Shown here piece by piece: positions 1-5,995 of a stretch of 7,486 nucleotides of DNA. The notes under the pieces were generated by a model. It was not told where the DNA came from. It made no database searches and saw only the letters and a list, made by a program, of their open reading frames with translations. The DNA comes from an uncultured Opitutia bacterium (lineage in GTDB: Bacteria > Verrucomicrobiota > Verrucomicrobiae > Opitutales > MB11C04): positions 1 through 7,486 of the forward strand of contig CAJWWH010000084.1 in the NCBI GenBank assembly GCA_913048545.1, written 5' to 3'. Position 1 is the first letter of the stretch; every line of letters starts with the position of its first letter. Made by a program: the position numbers and the translations under genes.

Positions 1-33
1 TTTTCTAGGCGAGCTGAAACAAGGAGGTTGGAA

Positions 34-351
34 TCAGGAATTAACGATATCAACCAGCTCGTCTTTGGTTTTCAATCCCACAATAGTTTCTGATAGGGAA
101 CCATTTTTGTAAATTAACATGGTCGGAATGGACTGAACACCATGTTCCTGTGCCAGATCGGTGTTATCGTCTACATTGACTTTATAAACGCCAACTTTAT
201 CGCTCATTTCCGCTGATATCTCCTCAAGAACAGGTGTAAGAGCTTTACATGGTCCACACCATGGCGCCCAAAAATCAATGATAAGGGTCTTATCCTTCTC
301 GGCGGTTACTTTTTCGAAACTTTCTTTATTTAAATTAACGAGTTCGCTCAT
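34..351 (-). CDS. trxA: Thioredoxin
   Basis: A 105-residue cytoplasmic thiol-disulfide oxidoreductase, which would reduce protein disulfides using electrons from thioredoxin reductase. Seen in the sequence: the active site WCGPC at residues 31-35 (Cys32 and Cys35), the buried acid Asp26 in IIDFWA, and the cis-proline Pro76 in the segment SIPT. These positions coincide with E. coli thioredoxin 1 numbering, and the length is normal for a single-domain thioredoxin. There is no signal peptide or membrane segment, so it acts in the cytoplasm. The start is ATG with no Shine-Dalgarno sequence; the leader is A/T-rich. The stop is TGA. It is last of four same-direction genes, 36 bp after the Pro/Ala-rich gene, so co-transcription is plausible. 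It is not a periplasmic DsbA-like or TlpA-like protein because it lacks an export signal. The family call is near certain; whether it is the main thioredoxin of the cell cannot be told. Confidence 0.97.
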   Translation of the reverse strand: MSELVNLNKESFEKVTAEKDKTLIIDFWAPWCGPCKALTPVLEEISAEMSDKVGVYKVNVDDNTDLAQEHGVQSIPTMLIYKNGSLSETIVGLKTKDELVDIVNS

Positions 352-387
352 TATGAATGGTTTGAATGTAGGTTGTTTAAAGTATTT

Positions 388-1146
388 TTAACCTGTGATT
401 AGAAGCATCACAAATGCCGCAACCGCTCCGCCGAAAACTAGAAAATCAAGTATCATAAATATTATACTTGGTCTTTGTTTTTTTACTGAAGTAGCAGTTG
501 AAGGTGCAGCAGGTGCTCCTGAACCAGGAGGGGATCCGATGGGTGGTGCACCAGCTGGTGATGCGCCCATCGGGGCACCGCTTGGTGGTGGTAAACCCAT
601 GGGTGGTCCACCAGGAGCAGCTCCAGGTGCTGGTGCTAAGCTCGGACCACCTTTGGGTGCTTCAAGTGCTGGCTTAGGACCGCCAGCAGGGGAAAGAGAC
701 GGAGCAGCTGGAACAGGGGAAGGAAAACCTGGTGCGGCACCCGGAGATGGTGTTGGCAAGGATGGGGTCAAACTTGGAGTAGGTGCACCTCCAACACTTG
801 GTAAAGATGGAGAAAGGGACAAGCCAGGTGCACTTGGCACAGGGGTGCCAGGTACAGCAGAAGGGATTGCTGGAACAGGTGCTGGCGCGGCCGCAGCGGG
901 GATTGCTGGAGTAGGAATAGACGGCACGGGTGCAGGAGTTGGACTTGGGGTTGCGGGTGGTGCTGGGCTTGGCGCCGCAGATGCCGACATCGGTGCAGGT
1001 GTTCCGTCTGTTGGTTTTGCCTTGGGAGCAAAAGGAGATCGGGTAACACGAAATTTAGGGGCTCCATCACCTGGTTTCACAGGGGCACCCTGTTTAGGAG
1101 TAAGCTTGAGAGCTGGTTTTGGGGGTGTGGGCAAACCTTCAGACAT
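388..1146 (-). CDS. Pro/Ala-rich low-complexity protein with C-terminal membrane anchor, function unknown
   Basis: I do not recognise this 252-residue protein. Residues 1-48 are basic and Pro-rich (several Lys, Arg33, Arg36). Residues 49-218 are a low-complexity tract of Pro, Ala, Ser and Gly with almost no charge, so probably disordered. Residues 222-225 are KKQR, followed by one hydrophobic segment (about 227-250) ending two residues before the C-terminus. The positive cluster before the segment predicts cytoplasmic N-terminus and tail-anchored topology (inference). The anchor contains an acidic residue, Asp234. No cysteine is present. It is not TonB-like, since TonB has its membrane segment at the N-terminus. 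The start is ATG after an A/T-rich leader without Shine-Dalgarno; the stop is TAA. It lies 47 bp after the 91-residue gene and 36 bp before trxA. The opposite strand is open over the same interval, but that frame only mirrors the biased codons. That this strand codes is supported by the membrane anchor, the basic N-terminus and the colinear neighbours. Confidence 0.8.
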   Translation of the reverse strand: MSEGLPTPPKPALKLTPKQGAPVKPGDGAPKFRVTRSPFAPKAKPTDGTPAPMSASAAPSPAPPATPSPTPAPVPSIPTPAIPAAAAPAPVPAIPSAVPGTPVPSAPGLSLSPSLPSVGGAPTPSLTPSLPTPSPGAAPGFPSPVPAAPSLSPAGGPKPALEAPKGGPSLAPAPGAAPGGPPMGLPPPSGAPMGASPAGAPPIGSPPGSGAPAAPSTATSVKKQRPSIIFMILDFLVFGGAVAAFVMLLITG

Positions 1147-1193
1147 ATAATAATTGATTCAAAGAAGAAATCAGTTCAGGGCAAGAAAAAGAT

Positions 1194-1469
1194 TTACTCG
1201 TCGGGTGTGTTTTTTTCTAATAGATCAGAAATTTCCTCCGCCGAAGTTTCCTCGATTGACTGCCCCTTGATAGTTAAATCCTCGAAAGTTTTGAAGAGGG
1301 TTTCTGTCATTTTGTCATGTGTGTTTTGGGATCCGCCAAAAATAGAATATTTTTCCGCCTGAGTTATTCTTTTGTGTCCATCTGTACAATCGAGACCCAG
1401 GCCAAAAAGATGTGCCATAACTTTAGGGTCTTTGTATGGTAGGCTTGGATGTTGGTATCTCTTATTCAT
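1194..1469 (-). CDS. Small conserved-looking protein of unknown function (91 aa)
   Basis: A 91-residue soluble protein that I cannot assign to a named family. It has no signal peptide or membrane segment. The central part, residues about 14-68, looks structured: a hydrophobic run HLFGLGL (20-26), then Cys28, the stretch DGHKRIT (30-36), a GGS turn (45-47) with His51, and an amphipathic helix-like segment (53-65). Residues 72-91 form an acidic tail rich in Glu, Asp and Ser. Amino-acid composition is ordinary, unlike the following low-complexity gene, which argues for a real gene. The start is ATG with a leader ending in AATTAT and no Shine-Dalgarno; the stop is TAA. It lies 61 bp downstream of lptD and 47 bp upstream of the Pro/Ala-rich gene on the same strand. 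A TTGACT promoter-like element in the gap to lptD could drive it independently. Confidence 0.75.
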   Translation of the reverse strand: MNKRYQHPSLPYKDPKVMAHLFGLGLDCTDGHKRITQAEKYSIFGGSQNTHDKMTETLFKTFEDLTIKGQSIEETSAEEISDLLEKNTPDE

Positions 1470-1474
1470 ATAAT

Positions 1475-1504
1475 TATTTATTTCTATTGTTGGGAATTAG
1501 TCAA
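1475..1504 (-). promoter_or_regulatory. Candidate sigma70-like promoter for the 91-aa gene
   Basis: On the minus strand TTGACT (1504-1499) matches five of six bases of the -35 consensus. It is followed after 18 bp by TAAATA (1480-1475), a weak -10. Transcription would then start close to the ATG at 1469, giving a very short or absent leader, in line with the missing Shine-Dalgarno sequence. The A/T-rich setting makes chance matches likely. Promoter consensus in this organism is unknown. Confidence 0.25.
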
Positions 1505-1530
1505 CACAAGTAATTCTATTGTATAAAATA

Positions 1531-3633
1531 TTAAAATGCAAAAATCCGTGTGCTCAATGCGTACTCAGTCCCATTTTCACGGGCAGTTCCATTCCTGCCA
1601 GTAACAGAAAAGATCCAACTCCATGCCGATGTCAGTCTATATTCGAGAGATGTTTGCCAAAAAGGGATGTCATTGTCGTCTTCCTCGTAGACAATTGAAC
1701 CTCTCACAATTTTTGATTCATCCCAACGGTGCATTCCATTAATCATCCATTGGTTGGAAAAAGATAAATATTTAACATAACCAACTTCAATTGTGTTGTC
1801 TATTCCGTCCTGTAGACGGGTTGAAAAACTGCTTCGGATGACATTACCAGTCTCCACATTTATCTTTGACCTCCCAATCAGCGAAATCCAGTCTGCCGGT
1901 TGCAGGGTCAGATCAGTAAAAAAATCTTTGGATGAATCGGGCTGGCTTTCAGAAGTTCGGTAGAGATCCTGGAAAAAGTTAATGGATGCAAGAGAGCGTG
2001 CATTGTTCCCACTCCGGGTAAGCAGTTCATTTTCCCATCCCAGTCGAACGACTTCGTAAGGTTCCAGACTATCGGATTCCAGGTGATTCATCAGATCAAT
2101 AGGGCTTTTGTTTAATTCTGCAAAGGGCACATCAATCAAGGGGATGGTTGATTCCCTCGTTGATTCCAGTCGGTTTACTTTACGGTGGGAGAGGGAAAAG
2201 CCGATTACATGTCGAAGTTGATCAATTTTCCATGTTTTATCGTTCCAATTGTAGTCTCCTGTTAAGTGATACCTCAACTCATTACCCCACTCGCCAAAGC
2301 TTCTTCCAGCGTCCAATCCGGGGAGAGCATAGTCCTGTCTGCGGTAGGCTAAATGTGGACTGAAAATGAGCCCGTTTGAAAACCGGAATGGACGAATTAT
2401 CTCATAGCCCAGATCGAATTTATTCGATTTTTGACTCAGTTCCCCAAAATTTTCCTTTTCCCGAAATGCAGAAAACTCGAAAGCCAGCGAGTGGTAAAGG
2501 TTCGCATGCATCCAAGGGGAGGGGGCAAGGTCAAATCGAATAGTGGGCGACTGTTCAATCGTGGACTCGTATTCGTTTGCCTGCCATCGGGCAAGTGCTG
2601 AGATTGTCCAATTTTCTCCGTCATATGCAATTTCTCCAAACGAATCATTCCATTGGTGATCATAAAAACGGTCCCGGTTAAAATCCCGGTACACTTCCGA
2701 GTCTTCATTCCACTCCACCTGAGCGGCAAGCCGCCAATTTTGATTTACCCGGTTTGTCGAATAAGCGTTTAGGAATGCTCTCTGGTTCTCAATAGCAAGT
2801 CCTCTAAGGTCATTGCCAAGGGTATCTCCCTGGTCATCTATCCACCCACTCTCTAAATTACCGAACGAAAAGTCCTGTTCTGACCTGTCTCCACTTTCCC
2901 AATTAAGCCCCGGTGAAAGAAGCCAACCTCTTTTTGTGTAAGCTGTGATGTCTGCGGTCAGGTCAATGTTTGGGGTTAACTTCCATTCCCCACCTGTTCC
3001 AAGATACCAGCCAAGATTGCTTTGTTTGCCCGCGATAAGTTTGTACTTGAGAGGATTTTTTTCAGCTTTTCCGCGAAACGATGGAAGCCTGCCGACTACT
3101 TGATCGCCTATTTTTAAGCTAATATCTTTCCCTTTGAGCATATTATTACTCTGATCGATTTCGACTTTTGATAGGTTGATGTAAGGTTCATTTTTTTCCT
3201 CGTTCAGGTAGTAGAGTGAAGAGTCGATTCCATGGATAATATTTTTGCTCCGGCTAATTTCCATGGACTTTAACGCGATGGGATAAAGCATAGTTTTAAC
3301 CTTGGACGCATTGAAATCTCCAGTAATCAAATTAATTTTGGTTTTTTCAGCGAGTAACCGGATTGTTCCGTCTGTTAACAAAACCTTTCCAGTTGCCAGG
3401 GCTTCGCTTTGGTTTCGATCATATTCAATACGATGGGCAGTCAGTAGAATAGAACCGCTTTGTAAACGGGCATTTGGGGTGGCAACCAGTTTTTGAAGAG
3501 CTTGGTCAAAATAAACCTCTTCATCGGATTCGAGGATGGTCTTATTGGCATTCGGAGAAGAGGAGTCCTCGTTTTGGCCGAAAGTAAACGTGACCGAGAG
3601 CAGGATTATAAATGGGAAAAAAAAGGTTTTCAC
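1531..3633 (-). CDS. lptD: LPS-assembly protein LptD-like (OstA) outer-membrane protein
   Basis: A 700-residue outer-membrane protein expected to insert lipopolysaccharide into the outer leaflet together with LptE. Seen: an N-terminal signal peptide (about residues 1-20, hydrophobic run FFFPFIILLSVTFTFG). Next comes an OstA/LptA-like beta-jellyroll segment (about 40-175) with the typical pattern LTAHRIEYDRNQSEALATGK at 64-83. The rest is a long beta-rich region of alternating aromatic and polar strands (about 195-700). It ends in IFAF, a terminal aromatic residue as in BAM substrates. I see no cysteine in the whole protein, so the disulfides that mature E. coli LptD cannot form here. The start is GTG at 3633-3631, preceded by AGGAG; no upstream in-frame ATG is available and the signal peptide begins exactly here. 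The length is slightly under that of E. coli LptD. It is the first of four colinear minus-strand genes and divergent from glgB. An OstA-family protein other than true LptD remains possible. Confidence 0.78.
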   Translation of the reverse strand: MKTFFFPFIILLSVTFTFGQNEDSSSPNANKTILESDEEVYFDQALQKLVATPNARLQSGSILLTAHRIEYDRNQSEALATGKVLLTDGTIRLLAEKTKINLITGDFNASKVKTMLYPIALKSMEISRSKNIIHGIDSSLYYLNEEKNEPYINLSKVEIDQSNNMLKGKDISLKIGDQVVGRLPSFRGKAEKNPLKYKLIAGKQSNLGWYLGTGGEWKLTPNIDLTADITAYTKRGWLLSPGLNWESGDRSEQDFSFGNLESGWIDDQGDTLGNDLRGLAIENQRAFLNAYSTNRVNQNWRLAAQVEWNEDSEVYRDFNRDRFYDHQWNDSFGEIAYDGENWTISALARWQANEYESTIEQSPTIRFDLAPSPWMHANLYHSLAFEFSAFREKENFGELSQKSNKFDLGYEIIRPFRFSNGLIFSPHLAYRRQDYALPGLDAGRSFGEWGNELRYHLTGDYNWNDKTWKIDQLRHVIGFSLSHRKVNRLESTRESTIPLIDVPFAELNKSPIDLMNHLESDSLEPYEVVRLGWENELLTRSGNNARSLASINFFQDLYRTSESQPDSSKDFFTDLTLQPADWISLIGRSKINVETGNVIRSSFSTRLQDGIDNTIEVGYVKYLSFSNQWMINGMHRWDESKIVRGSIVYEEDDNDIPFWQTSLEYRLTSAWSWIFSVTGRNGTARENGTEYALSTRIFAF

Positions 3634-3746
3634 TTGGCTCCTAAGATGAAAGGATAATAAGTATAAACAAGAAAGAAATGATTTTGGGTTAAATTTCTTT
3701 TCTTTTTTCGCAACCTGCCAACCTCTTAACTCCCTTTCCCTGGAGC
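3634..3746. promoter_or_regulatory. Divergent lptD/glgB intergenic region
   Basis: These 113 bp must contain the start signals for both flanking divergent genes. On the minus strand TATACT (3665-3660) and TATTAT (3659-3654) are close to a -10 hexamer for lptD, but neither has a good -35 at 17-18 bp. On the plus strand I see no convincing promoter pair for glgB. A pyrimidine-rich stretch runs through about 3693-3709. GGAG sits only one base before the glgB ATG, too close for a normal Shine-Dalgarno. No clear operator palindrome is visible. Confidence 0.4.
3638..3642 (-). promoter_or_regulatory. Shine-Dalgarno sequence of lptD
   Basis: On the minus strand AGGAG lies four bases before a GTG codon that opens directly into the LptD signal peptide. 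It decides the non-ATG start, and it is the clearest Shine-Dalgarno sequence in the window. Confidence 0.65.
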
Positions 3747-5924
3747 ATGATTATTAATCAAACTGAATTAGAAGCCTGCCTCACCGGAAAGCTGGGCAAT
3801 CCCCACTCGTTTCTAGGATTGCATGTAGTCGGAAGCCAAAAAGGCTTGGTGGCAAGGGCACTCGACCCAAATGCTGAAAAAGTTTTTCTGGTTCATCAGG
3901 AGCACGGGAAAGAATATCCGCTTACGAAAATTCATCCGGACGGTTTTTTTGAGGGTGAAATAAAAGACGAGCAAATTCATTTCCCCTATTTTTTCCGTTC
4001 TGTTCGTTCAGAGAAAGATACTACCTGGGTAGACCCGTATGGGTTCCTTCCCTTTGTCGAGAACGGGCAACTTGCTGACTTTAATAACGGAACCGAACTA
4101 CGCCCTTACGCAAAGCTTGGCTCTTTTCCGGTCAACTACCGTGGAACCGATGGGGTAGCATTTGTGGTCTGGGCACCCTCTGCGAAAAGCGTTCATGTAA
4201 TGGGGGACTTTAATCGTTGGCATGCCACCTCGCTTCCCATGCGTTCACTTGGTTCATCCGGATGTCGGGAAATTTTCGTTCCCGGTGCAAAAATCGGAGA
4301 CAAGTATAAATATCGGGTTTTGGGTGTGGATGATGTGTTGCGGGAAAAAACTGATCCTTTTGGTTTACGCTTTGAACCACCTCCGGGAAACGCAACCTAT
4401 GTATACCCCCGTAATTTTGAGCCTGAAAGTACTTCTAGGCAAAAACAACTTAACCCTCGTACCAGTCCGCTGTCTATTTATGAGATGCACCTTGGTTCCT
4501 GGAAGTTTAATCAGGAGGAGAACCGGCCATTAAGTTACCTCGAACTGACTGAGGAATTACCCCCATACCTTAACAAAATGGGTTTTTCCCATGTTGAATT
4601 TTTACCGGTCAGTGAATATCCGTTTGGTGCATCCTGGGGATATCAGGTTACCGGATTCTATGCTCCCACCCACCGATTTGGTACGCCGGAAGAATTTAGC
4701 GTCCTGGTGGATGCATGCAAAAAGGCGGGGATCGGGGTAATCCTGGACTGGGTGCCTGCTCATTTCCCGTCTGATGAATTTGCTCTTGCCCGGTTTGACG
4801 GCACCTGTCTTTACGAGCACGAAGACCCTAGGCAGGGAAAGCATGCGGAGTGGGATACCCTAATTTTCAACTACGGTCGGGCAGAAGTGCGTAGTTTTCT
4901 GATTGGCAGTGCGATTTGCTGGCTCGACCGATTCGGGGTCAGTGGATTTCGGGTGGATGCAGTTGCCTCTATGCTTTACCTGGACTATGGCAGGGAGGAT
5001 GGGGAATGGATACCAAATAGACATGGAGGGAAAGAAAACCTTGAGGCGATTGCTTTTCTTCGACAGTTCAATCAGGCGATTCATCAGGAGTTCCCCAATG
5101 TGATAACTATAGCAGAAGAATCCACTGCTTTCCCTCAGATTACACAGCCTCCGCATGTGGGTGGTCTGGGTTTCGATTTTAAATGGAATATGGGATGGAT
5201 GCACGATGTGCTGGACTTTTTTAAAACGGCACCTGCTGAGCGTTCCGGGGTTTATAATCATCTTACTTTCGGTGCAACCTATCAGTTTACTGAGAATTTT
5301 GTGCAGGCTTTTTCTCACGATGAGGTAGTGCATGGCAAAGGCTCCCTCGCTAATAAAATGGGACTCGGGGAAGAAGCGGATCGACTTGCCAATTTACGCT
5401 CCCTTCTTGCTCTGCAATGGACATGGCCTGGTAAAAAGACCCTTTTCATGGGGTGCGAGTTTGGGCAGTGGAAAGAATGGGACTGCGATAACCAACTGGA
5501 TTGGTCCCTTCTTGAATTCCCCATACACGCAGGTTTACAAAAATTAGTTGCTGATCTGAACCATCTATACTTAACCCACTCGACCTGGAGCGATTCAGAT
5601 CATCGGGGTGACAAATTTCATTGGATCGATTGTGATGATGCAAGCGGACAGACGCTCAGTTTTATTAAGTATGGAGAAAACCCAGGGGATACTCTTTTGA
5701 TTGCCTGTAATTTTTCTGATCAACTTTGTCACCGTGATTGGGGTTGTCCACACGAGGGGGAATGGAGAGTCATTCTTGATACCGATTCTTCTGATTACGG
5801 AGGAGAGGGTGCTTCAGGAGCTTCCGAATTTCATTCTTTCCCTGAGCCTCGTAATGGCCATTCAAATGGGCTCTCATTTTCAGTCGCCCGATGGAGTGTG
5901 CGGATATTAAAATTGCTTAAATAA
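3747..5924 (+). CDS. glgB: 1,4-alpha-glucan branching enzyme (GH13)
   Basis: A 725-residue cytoplasmic glycogen branching enzyme (EC 2.4.1.18). It cleaves alpha-1,4 chains and reattaches them as alpha-1,6 branches. Domains in order: an N-terminal CBM48-like module, a second CBM48 (about 135-220, with VVWAPSAKSVHVMGDFNRW around 140-158), the GH13 barrel (about 245-610), and a C-terminal beta domain. Conserved regions seen: WGYQ at 297-300, DWVPAHF at 334-340, GFRVDAV with nucleophile Asp404, IAEES with acid Glu457, and FSHDEVVHGKGSL with Asp525. The spacing of the three catalytic residues equals that of E. coli GlgB (405, 458, 526), and the total length is nearly the same. The ATG start fits because the protein aligns with other GlgB proteins almost from its first residues. 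The frame is intact and ends in TAA. No glgA, glgC, glgP or glgX is in the window, so it appears to stand alone or be scattered from other glycogen genes. Confidence 0.98.
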   Translation: MIINQTELEACLTGKLGNPHSFLGLHVVGSQKGLVARALDPNAEKVFLVHQEHGKEYPLTKIHPDGFFEGEIKDEQIHFPYFFRSVRSEKDTTWVDPYGFLPFVENGQLADFNNGTELRPYAKLGSFPVNYRGTDGVAFVVWAPSAKSVHVMGDFNRWHATSLPMRSLGSSGCREIFVPGAKIGDKYKYRVLGVDDVLREKTDPFGLRFEPPPGNATYVYPRNFEPESTSRQKQLNPRTSPLSIYEMHLGSWKFNQEENRPLSYLELTEELPPYLNKMGFSHVEFLPVSEYPFGASWGYQVTGFYAPTHRFGTPEEFSVLVDACKKAGIGVILDWVPAHFPSDEFALARFDGTCLYEHEDPRQGKHAEWDTLIFNYGRAEVRSFLIGSAICWLDRFGVSGFRVDAVASMLYLDYGREDGEWIPNRHGGKENLEAIAFLRQFNQAIHQEFPNVITIAEESTAFPQITQPPHVGGLGFDFKWNMGWMHDVLDFFKTAPAERSGVYNHLTFGATYQFTENFVQAFSHDEVVHGKGSLANKMGLGEEADRLANLRSLLALQWTWPGKKTLFMGCEFGQWKEWDCDNQLDWSLLEFPIHAGLQKLVADLNHLYLTHSTWSDSDHRGDKFHWIDCDDASGQTLSFIKYGENPGDTLLIACNFSDQLCHRDWGCPHEGEWRVILDTDSSDYGGEGASGASEFHSFPEPRNGHSNGLSFSVARWSVRILKLLK

Positions 5925-5958
5925 AGATATGCTTTTTTTAACTTAAAAAATTATCAGG

Positions 5959-5988
5959 TTGACCAAATTATTTATTTTTTAATTTAAT
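5959..5988 (+). promoter_or_regulatory. Candidate sigma70-like promoter for the SHD1-FecR-LRR gene
   Basis: TTGACC (5959-5964) and TTTAAT (5983-5988) each match five of six bases of the -35 and -10 consensus, with an 18-bp spacer. The expected transcript start about seven bases downstream is at or next to 5995, where the best signal-peptide reading begins. The mRNA would therefore be leaderless or almost so. The surrounding sequence is very A/T-rich, so the -10 match carries little weight by itself. Confidence 0.35.
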
Positions 5989-5995
5989 TAAATTA
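5980..5995. repeat. 16-bp A/T palindrome
   Basis: TAATTTAATTAAATTA is a perfect inverted repeat with no spacer. It overlaps the candidate -10 element and the first base of the candidate ATT start codon. It could be an operator or simply a product of low-complexity A/T sequence; nothing else supports a function. Confidence 0.3.

Noticed and set aside
10..61. Inverted repeat across the trxA stop: CGAGCTG (10-16) with CAGCTCG (55-61), and GTTG (27-30) with CAAC (51-54).
   Set aside because: One arm has a 10-base bulge, the right arm lies within the coding region, and no T-run follows on the minus strand. It is not a convincing terminator.
395..1150. A 251-codon plus-strand open frame rich in Gly and Ala, opposite the Pro/Ala-rich gene.
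   Set aside because: Pro and Ala codons read in reverse give Gly- and Ala-type codons, so the frame stays open by composition alone. It runs against all neighbouring genes and lacks a structured domain.
1482..1522. Direct repeat TTCTATTGT at 1482-1490 and 1514-1522 in the gap between lptD and the 91-aa gene.
   Set aside because: There are only two nine-base copies in A/T-rich sequence. The 32-bp spacing is about three helical turns, but nothing else suggests an operator.
4860..5333. A 157-codon minus-strand open frame, and several shorter frames on both strands, within glgB.
   Set aside because: They overlap conserved catalytic regions of glgB in other frames and have no domain or start signals of their own.
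5929..5946. An ATG just after glgB, considered as the real start of the downstream gene by frameshift.
   Set aside because: The frame meets TAA after five codons and is not linked to the SHD1-FecR-LRR frame by any plausible slip site.
5934..5950. Perfect 8-1-8 inverted repeat of T and A runs just after the glgB stop, considered as a terminator.
   Set aside because: The stem is only A-U pairs with a one-base loop and no G/C core, so it would not form a stable terminator hairpin.
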